NCBI GenBank assembly: GCA_951828515.1
Contig: OX639992.1
Location: 3,326,217-3,390,216, forward strand
DNA length: 64,000 nt
Origin: an uncultured Poribacteria bacterium
Lineage (GTDB): Bacteria; Poribacteria; WGA-4E; WGA-3G
Direction of reading: 5' to 3'
Position 1 is the first letter of the stretch. Each line of letters begins with the position of its first letter. The position numbers were made by a program, and so were the translations under genes. The notes under the pieces are model-generated. The model had not been told where the DNA came from and did not search any database. It saw only the letters and a program-made list of their open reading frames with translations. Positions 41,195-48,165 of this stretch are shown piece by piece.

Positions 41195-42710
41195 ATTTAG
41201 TCAATGTACCCAAGCCTAAAGACTTGTTCCTGTAGCAAAAAGCAATAACTGTCTTGCGTTTTGCAAGCCCGTGTCTCGTGCTTCGTTCTTGTTTCTCGTT
41301 TCAGTGAGGTCGGTAACCCAACGCTCTCCACGAAGGGCGCAAGCCGCCCTTAAAAGTATGTTTAATGCAGCATTGTGGTCTCGGTCTAACGAAGTTCCAC
41401 AAAACTGGCAGTTAAAGGTTCGTATCGCAAGAGAGAGTTTCTTTTGCGATTTCTCACCACAAGCGGAGCAGGTTTGCGAGGTGTTCTTCGGATCAACTTG
41501 GTGGAAATGGAAACCGTCTCTTTCGGCTATGTTCCCACACCACTCAAAGAAGGTGCTCCAAGACGCATCGGAAATGCTCTTGCTGAGGTGTTTGTTCTTC
41601 ACCATATTAGAGGTATTTAGATTCTCGGCGACCAATACATTATTTTTCTGATGGTGGTAAAGTTTATAAACGAGTTTACCAATAAAGTCTTTGCGTCTGT
41701 TGACTGTTCGCTCATGGTGTAAAGCGAGTTTGTGTTGTTGTTTCTTTCTCCGATTGCTACCTTTTTTCTTTCGAGAAAGGTCTTTCGAGTGTTTTCGGAG
41801 CAATCCTTCTGCTTGACGATACCAGCGGGGATTGTCCTCTGTTTCACCTTCAGAGGTGGTCAGGTAGTGTATCGTGCCAACGTCAACAGCGATAGCGTCA
41901 GTCGGTTCAACTTTCGGCGTATCTTCTATATCGCAACTGATATGGGCATACCAACCAGAGGCTTTCTTGACGAGTGTGACTTCTTTCGGGTCGCCTTGTA
42001 AGGGTCGGTGCATGCGTATCTTGACTTCGCCTAACTTTGGCACTTTCAAGCGGTTATGGCGAAAGGTCGTTTCTATTATGGGATTCTCACGGACGCGTAT
42101 CGTCTGTTTTTCAGGGTCCTTCGTCTTTTTACGAACGACTTTGGTATATTTTCGGAGGCTCCATGTTAGAGAACGGACACGTTTTTTATAGCGAGGATAC
42201 CCTTTTTTCTCAGCGTTTTCTTTACAACGTTTACGGAAGGCAGTAAACGCTTTATCGTTTCTGCGGAGGGCGTGATTCTGGAAATCTTGGGGAACTTCAC
42301 GGAAATCGTCATACGTCTCACGGGCTGTCTTGAGAAGCGACTGCTGGTCAGAAAGCGAAACAAAAACGCCTTCCGTCTCATACGCAACAAGTCTATCGTG
42401 GCGAGCAGAGTTCTGAAGCTCACACAAGTGGTCAAGCCATCTTTCTAATGTTGTTTCTTGTTCCTGGGTCGGATACACAGGATATATGAATGTTAATCTC
42501 ATGGTCTATCAGGTATCAGGTATTTATCCCCTGTTGAGTGGGAGGCAGACACATCACCAAGCGGTAATGCTAAACACTGTCGGTTTCCAACCTGATGCTT
42601 TCATTATACCACAATTTCGGACCAAGTGTCAAGGAAAAAATGAACGCTTTGGTCCTTTCCAAGAGGGCGATTTTTCCTCCCAAACCTAAAGGATTGGGAG
42701 GAAAAACCGA
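41195..42710 (-). mobile_element. TnpB-only IS200/IS605-family element (IS1341-like)
   Basis: An element carrying only tnpB, without the TnpA transposase. The left-end hairpin, a perfect 13-bp stem (TTTTTCCTCCCAA / TTGGGAGGAAAAA), lies at 42671-42706. The right-end palindrome ACCCAAGCCTAAAGACTTG lies at about 41208. Ends are approximate. The second element in the window (45084-46524) has related ends. Confidence 0.7.
41216..42502 (-). CDS. tnpB: TnpB family RNA-guided nuclease (IS200/IS605), intact
   Basis: A 428-residue TnpB. The N-terminal helix-rich part (MRLTFIYPVYPTQEQETTLE) is followed by a RuvC-like nuclease with the three acids in AIAVDVGTIHYL, NVLVAENLNTSN and SLDRDHNAALNIL. A zinc finger (CSACG near residue 348, CQFCG near 370) precedes the last acid. 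Motif set and length are intact, so the protein may be active as an omega-RNA-guided endonuclease. It is encoded in an element without TnpA. Confidence 0.93.
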   Translation of the reverse strand: MRLTFIYPVYPTQEQETTLERWLDHLCELQNSARHDRLVAYETEGVFVSLSDQQSLLKTARETYDDFREVPQDFQNHALRRNDKAFTAFRKRCKENAEKKGYPRYKKRVRSLTWSLRKYTKVVRKKTKDPEKQTIRVRENPIIETTFRHNRLKVPKLGEVKIRMHRPLQGDPKEVTLVKKASGWYAHISCDIEDTPKVEPTDAIAVDVGTIHYLTTSEGETEDNPRWYRQAEGLLRKHSKDLSRKKKGSNRRKKQQHKLALHHERTVNRRKDFIGKLVYKLYHHQKNNVLVAENLNTSNMVKNKHLSKSISDASWSTFFEWCGNIAERDGFHFHQVDPKNTSQTCSACGEKSQKKLSLAIRTFNCQFCGTSLDRDHNAALNILLRAACALRGERWVTDLTETRNKNEARDTGLQNARQLLLFATGTSL

Positions 42711-42876
42711 CAATTCCCTTGAGGGAATTTAAATCGAATTTAATGATATTATATGCGTTTTTATTATATTATTATGCAAATTATTGTATTTTTATGCATA
42801 ATTATGCAAATTATGCTATAATTATGCATGATAATGATATATTATGCAATAATATAAGGTTTTTTGAGGAATCCCT
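42503..42876. other. gap between tnpB element and mod
   Basis: About 370 bp without gene: tnpB left end and hairpin (42503-42710), then the AT-rich control region of mod with phased TTATGCA repeats and an extended -10 box. No further open frame is supported. Confidence 0.6.
42772..42848. promoter_or_regulatory. helically phased TTATGCA repeats upstream of mod
   Basis: TTATGCA (one TTATGCT) occurs at 42772, 42792, 42802, 42811, 42822 and 42842, at spacings of 20, 10, 9, 11 and 20 bp, so all lie on about the same helical face. They overlap an extended -10 box TGCTATAAT (42814-42822). A cooperatively binding regulator, or an iteron-like array, could account for them. Confidence 0.55.
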
Positions 42877-44571
42877 ATGCCCTCACTCGATTTCAAAGGT
42901 AAACAGTTCATTTACGGACACCACCTTACCGTCCCCATCCGCACCCTGCAAATAGATGCAGACAAATCCCTGACTGACGAAAGCGACCCATCCCTAAACG
43001 ATAACCTCATCATCCACGGTGACAACTTGCACGCCTTAAAAGCACTCCTTCCGAAATACGCTGGCAAAGTCAAGTGTATCTACATTGATCCGCCATATAA
43101 TACAGGTAGTCAGGCATGGGTGTACAATGACCGCGTGAATAGCCCTTTGATGCAAGCGTGGTTTGCTCAAAACAGCCCGGTTGATGGTGAAGACCTTGAA
43201 CTCCATGACAAATGGCTTTGCATGATGTGGCCTCGCCTACATTTATTACGAGAATTGCTTTCCGATGATGGTGTTATTTTCGTTTCTATTGACCATCATG
43301 AGCAGCATCATTTGCGAATGATCATGGACGAAATATTTGGGGCTGAGACGTTTATTGCCTGCCTTGCAGCGGTTCTTAATCTAAAAGGAAGTCGTGACAA
43401 TAGAGGTTTCACTACTACCCATGAAAGCGTACTTGTTTATGAGAAAGTTGCTAGATCAGCATTGTTACATGAAGTGCCCTTGCATGATGACGAAATTGAT
43501 GATTGGATTGAGGACAATGTCGGATGGTATAAAAAAGGGGCTAATCTGAAGTACAGCGGAGAAAATGCTCCTAGAGAAAAAAGACCGAATCTCTTTTATC
43601 CGATATATGTGTATGAAGATGGGACAGTAGGAGTAGAGCCAAAATCTGGGACATCAACAGAACTTTGGCCGATTGCTGATGGAAATAAAGAAGTTACTTG
43701 GCGCTGGGGCCGAGATACTGTGGCAGCAAATCCAGGCGAGATTTTGGCTATCCGGTCGGAAAATAGTTGGACATTACATAAGAAACAGCGACCTCCGACT
43801 GGAGTTATCCCGTCAAAAAAACCAAAATCAACATTTTATTCACCCAAATATTCTGCCACTACTGCAACGACTACTGTAAAAGAAATTTTTGACAGCACAA
43901 GAATATTTGATTATCCAAAATCTCCGCATTTCTTACATGACTTAATCAGCATTTCCGGTGCTGACCCTGGAGACATCATTTTGGATTCTTTTGCTGGCAG
44001 TGGCACCACCGCCCATGCTGTTCTCGCCCTCAACAAAGAGGATGGCGGTAACCGAAAGTTTATCCTTATTGAGTGCGAAGATTACGCAGACACCACCACC
44101 GCTGAACGCGTCCGACGCGTCATCAACGGCGTTGAAAATGCCAGAGATAAAACCCTCCGAGACGGGCTTGGCGGTTCCTTTACCTACTGCACCCTCGGTG
44201 AACCGATTGACGAAGAAGGCATGCTCACCGGCGAAAATCTCCCCACCTACATGGCTTTAGCCGACTATATCGCTTATACTGCCACGGGCAATGCGTTAGC
44301 CGCAATCTCGGAACGGGAAGATTACTGTTTTGGTGAAACCGATGCCTTCCGTTTCTATCTCATCTATAAACCGACACTACAATTTTTGGAGAGCAACGCG
44401 TCTGCATTAGATGGGGACCGTGCCGAGCAGATTGCTAAAGCGTGCAAAGAGACGGGTAAAAAGGCGTATGTCTACGCGCCACAGAAATTCATCAGTCAGA
44501 AAGAGTTGACAGATATGGGGATCACTTTCTGCCAGCTGCCCTACAATATCCATCGCATTGCAGAGGTGTAG
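42877..44571 (+). CDS. type III restriction-modification Mod-like adenine methyltransferase
   Basis: A 564-residue DNA N6-adenine methyltransferase of the beta class. The catalytic DPPYNTG motif lies at about residues 71-77 (KCIYIDPPYNTGSQAWVYND), and the AdoMet-binding motif FAGSGTTAHAVLALN at about 373. A C-terminal region with a probable target-recognition part follows. The N-terminus resembles known type III Mod proteins (SLDFKGKQFIYGHH). RBS GAGGA 7 nt before the ATG. Together with the Res-like gene at 48132 it would form a type III system, although the two genes are separated by 3.6 kb. It protects host DNA and, as part of a type III complex, gives sequence recognition. Confidence 0.9.
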   Translation: MPSLDFKGKQFIYGHHLTVPIRTLQIDADKSLTDESDPSLNDNLIIHGDNLHALKALLPKYAGKVKCIYIDPPYNTGSQAWVYNDRVNSPLMQAWFAQNSPVDGEDLELHDKWLCMMWPRLHLLRELLSDDGVIFVSIDHHEQHHLRMIMDEIFGAETFIACLAAVLNLKGSRDNRGFTTTHESVLVYEKVARSALLHEVPLHDDEIDDWIEDNVGWYKKGANLKYSGENAPREKRPNLFYPIYVYEDGTVGVEPKSGTSTELWPIADGNKEVTWRWGRDTVAANPGEILAIRSENSWTLHKKQRPPTGVIPSKKPKSTFYSPKYSATTATTTVKEIFDSTRIFDYPKSPHFLHDLISISGADPGDIILDSFAGSGTTAHAVLALNKEDGGNRKFILIECEDYADTTTAERVRRVINGVENARDKTLRDGLGGSFTYCTLGEPIDEEGMLTGENLPTYMALADYIAYTATGNALAAISEREDYCFGETDAFRFYLIYKPTLQFLESNASALDGDRAEQIAKACKETGKKAYVYAPQKFISQKELTDMGITFCQLPYNIHRIAEV

Positions 44572-44658
44572 AGAGGTTTATGTTGTTCATATTTGCTGTG
44601 AAAACTATGGAAACGGGTGTGAGACTGCCGCAATCTCAATGAAAATCAAGGAGAGAGT

Positions 44659-45219
44659 ATGGAAGAAAAAGATTCCCAAAAAGTGTTCATTGTACATGGG
44701 CATGATGAGACAGCAAAATTCGCTGTCGCAAGGTTCGTAGAAAGGCTTGATTTAGATGTAGTCATACTTGATGAACAATCCAGTGAAAGTTTGACGATCA
44801 TTGAAAAGTTTGAAAAACACGCTGGAAGTGCCGACTTTGCAATTGTTCTGATAACTCCCGACGATGTTGGTGCTTCGATTGAAAGGAAAAGCGATCTCAA
44901 ACTCAGAGCCCGACAGAACGTCATTTTTGAACTCGGCTATTTTTTCCATGCGTTAGGACGTGGAGGCGTTTGTGCACTCTACAAAGAAGGCGTTGAGCTC
45001 CCTTCGGATATTTATGGCGTTGTGTATGTACTCATGGATGAGTTTGATGCTTGGCAACTGACGCTGGCGAGAGAAGTCAAGGCACCCAAACCTGAAGGGT
45101 TGGGCTTGTGCTTCGTAGCAGTTCGCGTTTTCGAGAAAACGTCTTACATCTGCTCCACAGAGGGACCCAAGGCGGCCCTCAAAATGTTTATCGCAGCGTT
45201 TACGTCCCTGTCGTGGTGA
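44659..45219 (+). CDS. TIR-like nucleotide-binding protein, 3' end interrupted by IS
   Basis: Open frame of 186 codons; residues 1-142 are a predicted nucleotide-binding TIR-like protein (COG4271 type; CAP12-like effectors). Motifs are KVFIVHGHDETAKFAVARFV, IIEKFEKHAGSADFAIVLIT, PDDVG, LRARQNVIFELGYFFHALGR and GVCALYKEGVELPSDI. It breaks off at codon 142 (45083) after LAREVKA, where the TnpB element begins, and runs on into element-derived residues. The missing codons AGLSFDANKLL-stop are found at 46527-46562 beyond the element. AGGAG with good spacing precedes the ATG. It stands 88 nt after mod. Confidence 0.8.
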   Translation: MEEKDSQKVFIVHGHDETAKFAVARFVERLDLDVVILDEQSSESLTIIEKFEKHAGSADFAIVLITPDDVGASIERKSDLKLRARQNVIFELGYFFHALGRGGVCALYKEGVELPSDIYGVVYVLMDEFDAWQLTLAREVKAPKPEGLGLCFVAVRVFEKTSYICSTEGPKAALKMFIAAFTSLSW

Positions 45220-46524
45220 GAGCCACATTCAGGACACGTCCACTGTCTATCCGAAAGAGAAAGATTTTCGTTGTGATGTCCGCACTCCGAACAAGGCTTT
45301 GTTGTCGGTGTCCACTGCCCTATTTGTAGGAACGCACGCTTATGTTTGAAACACTTAAACTTCAGTATCTGAACAAACTCGTAGAAGGCGAGGTCAGAGA
45401 CTTTGCGTCCCCACAGGCGTTTCATACCCTCAAGATTCAGCGTCTCGGTAACGACGGTATCAAACCTTTTGCACAGGTCTGTCGCACGCTTGTAGTGCCA
45501 ATCTCTGCGTTGGTTCGTGATGTGCCTGTAGAGCCGTGCGAGTTCATGGACAGCACGCCACCAATTGTGAGAACCTTTGACTTTACGGCTCAGTGCCTTA
45601 CTGAGGGTTCGGAGTTCTTTCAAGGACTGTTTCAAAGGTTGTGGATGTTGAATCTTCTCACCGTTACTGAGTGTCAGATAGGTTTCCATACCGAAGTCTA
45701 TTCCTACGCTCTCACCTGTAGCAGAATAGGGTTCGGTCGTGGAGTCGTCTGTGATGACATAAAGCCAATAAGTACCAACCGAGTCGCGAAGGATTTGGAT
45801 ATAGCGGACAGTTCCATTCCATTCGCGATGTTGATGAAAAGAAAACCAGCGTTTGTTGAATTTAAAGGTTTGCGAGGATTCATCCCACGCTTTGAAAGAG
45901 AGTCTGACACGCCCCTCTTCTATGAGATACGCCGATTGGAATTTGGCAGAACGGTATCGGTCTTTGCGCTTGAACTTCGGCAGTCCGCCGAGACCGTCAA
46001 AAAAACGGTCATACATAATATGGATACGGGCAATCACCTCATCAAGCGTGTCGCGAGGTATCCAAGCCCAGTGTTGCTTGGTACGCTTAAGCAACTTCGT
46101 CAAGTGCGGTTGCAGGCGAAAACGACCTGCGTATTTTCCATAGATGCGGTAATATCGCTTTTCCAAAGCAAGGAAGTGATTATGCACGTCACCCAAGTCA
46201 TCAAGCATATTGCCCAAGCGTTTGTTTTTTGGATGTTCGCGTATCTGATACTTGTATACGCGGCGCGTGCGTTTTTGTTTTCGCTTTCGCTTTTTCGTCA
46301 TTGGATTTCACGTATCACGTCTTTAACCCCTAACCAGTGGGTGGCAGACACGTTGCCAAGCGGCAACGCTGGTTATGTCTGCCAACGTGATACATCTATT
46401 AAACCACAATTCGCTTAGAATGTCAAGTGTTTTTTCAAAAAAAACGCTATGGTCTCACACACGAGGGCGGACTTTCCTCCCAAGCCTAAAGGATGGGATC
46501 TCCAGTCCGTATTTTAGATGAGAC
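45084..46524 (-). mobile_element. TnpB-only IS element inserted in the TIR-like gene
   Basis: An element with tnpB on the minus strand, a right-end hairpin CCCAA..TTGGG (about 45085-45102) and a left-end hairpin TCCCA..TGGGA (about 46478-46498). Rejoining the flanks at 45083/46529 restores the reading frame of the TIR-like gene. A 4-bp AGGC is shared by both junctions. Confidence 0.75.
45144..46301 (-). CDS. tnpB: TnpB family RNA-guided nuclease (IS200/IS605), intact
   Basis: A 385-residue TnpB. A basic N-terminus (TKKRKRKQKRTRRVYKYQIR) is followed by a RuvC-like nuclease with acids in ESVGIDFGMETYL, VVTETLNLEGMK and HHDRDVNAAINIL. A zinc finger (CSECG near residue 336, CPECG near 356) lies before the last acid. 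All catalytic features are intact. It differs in sequence from the tnpB at 41216, sharing only the family motifs, so the two elements are different members of the family. Confidence 0.92.
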   Translation of the reverse strand: MTKKRKRKQKRTRRVYKYQIREHPKNKRLGNMLDDLGDVHNHFLALEKRYYRIYGKYAGRFRLQPHLTKLLKRTKQHWAWIPRDTLDEVIARIHIMYDRFFDGLGGLPKFKRKDRYRSAKFQSAYLIEEGRVRLSFKAWDESSQTFKFNKRWFSFHQHREWNGTVRYIQILRDSVGTYWLYVITDDSTTEPYSATGESVGIDFGMETYLTLSNGEKIQHPQPLKQSLKELRTLSKALSRKVKGSHNWWRAVHELARLYRHITNQRRDWHYKRATDLCKRFDTVVTETLNLEGMKRLWGRKVSDLAFYEFVQILKFKCFKHKRAFLQIGQWTPTTKPCSECGHHNENLSLSDRQWTCPECGSHHDRDVNAAINILRAALGPSVEQM

Positions 46525-46526
46525 AG

Positions 46527-46562
46527 GCGGGACTATCCTTCGATGCAAACAAACTTTTATAG
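46527..46562 (+). pseudogene. displaced 3' end of the TIR-like gene
   Basis: Read as codons from 46529 this gives AGLSFDANKLL followed by the stop TAG at 46560-46562 (the Ala codon completed by bases from 45082-45083). It parallels AGLPVDMSRAL at the end of the intact paralogue at 46724. It shows the TIR-like gene was whole before the IS arrived. Confidence 0.75.
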
Positions 46563-46621
46563 AACATGGAATGTGAAACTCTTGGCAGGATTCTTGTAAG
46601 ATTATCCTTCCAGAATTGAGT

Positions 46622-46651
46622 TTGACGCTACCAACGGATTAATGTTATAAT
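46622..46651 (+). promoter_or_regulatory. sigma70-like promoter of the second TIR-like gene
   Basis: TTGACG (46622-46627), 18-bp spacer and TATAAT (46646-46651), about 73 nt before the ATG at 46724. The second TIR-like gene therefore has its own promoter, while the first depends on the mod transcript. Confidence 0.6.
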
Positions 46652-46723
46652 CAACATAGTGTTCTCACCTTATACGAATGGATGTCTCTCCACGCCACAT
46701 CGGCATAAGAATGGAGGAAAATC

Positions 46724-47182
46724 ATGGATGCGAAAAATCAGCCGAAAGTGTTTATCTCCCATGGACATGACCGGGAAGTTATAACAACTGTTGCTAAGTT
46801 CGTAGAGGCATTAGGTTTAAAGCCAACTGTTCTTCACGAACAACCTAAGAAAGGACAAACAATCATTGATAAGTTTGAGGAACAGGCAGATGAAGCGGGT
46901 TTTGCAATCGTCCTATTGACTCCCGACGATGTTGGTTCCTCAAAAGCCACAGGAAAACGCAAGCCCAGAGCACGCCAAGATGTTATCTTTGAACTCGGTT
47001 ATCTCCTCCGGGGATTAGGTGACGAACGGGTGTGTGCCCTCTATAAAGAAGGCGTTGAGTTACCATCGGGTATTCGTGACGTAGCCTATGTGCCCATGGA
47101 TAGTGCCGATGATTGGAAACTGAAACTCAGTCAAGGTATGCGAAAAGCGGGACTGCCTGTTGATATGAGTCGGGCACTGTAG
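46724..47182 (+). CDS. TIR-like nucleotide-binding protein, intact paralogue
   Basis: A 152-residue protein of the same COG4271-like family as the interrupted gene at 44659. Motifs are KVFISHGHDREVITTVAKFV, TVLHEQPKKGQTIIDKFEEQ, FAIVLLTPDDVG, RARQDVIFELGYLLRGLGDE and VCALYKEGVELPSGI, ending MRKAGLPVDMSRAL. Such TIR-like domains act as effectors that degrade NAD+ or bind a nucleotide signal in anti-phage systems (established for family members, not shown here). It lies inside the type III RM cluster. Confidence 0.87.
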   Translation: MDAKNQPKVFISHGHDREVITTVAKFVEALGLKPTVLHEQPKKGQTIIDKFEEQADEAGFAIVLLTPDDVGSSKATGKRKPRARQDVIFELGYLLRGLGDERVCALYKEGVELPSGIRDVAYVPMDSADDWKLKLSQGMRKAGLPVDMSRAL

Positions 47183-47472
47183 GAGGGATAAACCTATAGA
47201 GCCGTGGCCCCGTGCTCGCCTGCTTTTCGTAACATGCCCAAATTAATCCTATGCTTATTAAAGCATCTCAACTGGAAAATTATGTAAAATAATGGCAGAA
47301 TTTGTGCAATCGTGTTTTATACTTAACAGGACTTACGCAAATGGGTTAGAAAAAGGGATATTTAGACGCGAAAAACTGAAGTGTTGACGAGACGATTGCA
47401 TTGTCATAATACGAAAGTATAACACATTTTTAAATTACTGCGTAAGTCCTAATTTTAAAGGGGGAAAAACAG
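47183..47472. other. gap with MITE-like element
   Basis: About 290 bp without a gene, containing the MITE at 47338-47450 with TGCGTAAGTCCT ends. The ribosome site AAAGGGGG of the nuclease-like gene follows right after it. Confidence 0.6.
47338..47450. mobile_element. 113-bp MITE-like element
   Basis: AGGACTTACGCA (47338-47349) and TGCGTAAGTCCT (47439-47450) are exact inverted repeats bounding 113 bp that code for no protein. The ends are identical to those of the element at 5855-5944, but the interiors differ. It lies directly upstream of the nuclease-like gene. Confidence 0.75.
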
Positions 47473-48087
47473 ATGGCATTTACGGATTTCACATCCATTG
47501 CACAGGTTCAGGAAACCTTCGACATTAAATATATGGAAGATGACTACATCCAATATAATGTTCATATTGAACCCTCCGCAGCGTTTTTGGAAGAGTTTAG
47601 GTTTAGCCAGCAATATATTGACGTGTTTGCATCAGAAACGTCCCGTTGTGAGAATGTTATCTATCCGGTTCTCAGGGATGTTTACAAAAACTATGTCGAC
47701 TGTTTTTCGCTGTGGAGCGATAAATCTATTGCCTATGATGCCCAATTGAGTGGTAGTCCTGACTACCTCATTTCAACAAAATCGGCGTTGGGGAAAACGG
47801 TGCTTGGCACCCCTATCATCGTTGTCGTTGAGGCGAAACGAAATAACTTCATAGAAGGCTGGGGGCAGTGTTTGGCGGAATTGGTTGCGGTTCAGCGGAT
47901 CAATGATGACACTCTAAAGCCTGTTTATGGTATTGTAACGGATGGTGAAATGTGGCAATTCGGTAAATTGACTGAGGATCTGTTTACACGGCACAAAACA
48001 CCACTTACAATCGGCGAGTTGAAAAAGGTATTTGGTGCGATTGGGCATTTAATGCATGCCAATTTACCGGCAACTGAAATTGGTTAA
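47473..48087 (+). CDS. putative PD-(D/E)XK-type nuclease in RM cluster
   Basis: A 204-residue protein with a pattern typical of PD-(D/E)XK nucleases: SGSPDYLISTKSALG (the PD), then IIVVVEAKRNNFIEGWGQCL (the ExK) and a following helix with a conserved Gln (GQCLAEL). The downstream strand TLKPVYGIVTDGEMWQFGKL resembles type I/III restriction-associated endonuclease proteins that sense DNA ends. It sits between the TIR-like gene and res. Whether it is an accessory nuclease of the type III system or an independent defence protein is not known. Confidence 0.7.
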   Translation: MAFTDFTSIAQVQETFDIKYMEDDYIQYNVHIEPSAAFLEEFRFSQQYIDVFASETSRCENVIYPVLRDVYKNYVDCFSLWSDKSIAYDAQLSGSPDYLISTKSALGKTVLGTPIIVVVEAKRNNFIEGWGQCLAELVAVQRINDDTLKPVYGIVTDGEMWQFGKLTEDLFTRHKTPLTIGELKKVFGAIGHLMHANLPATEIG

Positions 48088-48096
48088 GAAACCCCT

Positions 48097-48165
48097 ATGC
48101 CCACACTCCACTTTATTATAAGTGATTACACATGGAACTCAAAGATTATCAGCAACAAGCATTAG
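48097..48165 (+). other. vestigial mod-like translation start before res
   Basis: Between the nuclease-like gene and res an out-of-frame ATG starts MPTLHF, similar to the mod N-terminus MPSLDF, with the same CCCCTATGCCC context as mod (TCCCTATGCCC). The frame is short and stops inside res. It looks like a leftover of a former mod start. Confidence 0.35.

Noticed and set aside
45342-46418. 358-codon plus-strand frame opposite tnpB
   Set aside because: Mirrors the tnpB coding strand; intact RuvC and zinc-finger motifs are on the minus strand.
47473-48087. Cas4 or RecB-type assignment of the nuclease-like protein
   Set aside because: Only a generic PD-(D/E)XK pattern is visible; no iron-sulfur cysteines of Cas4 and no cas genes nearby.
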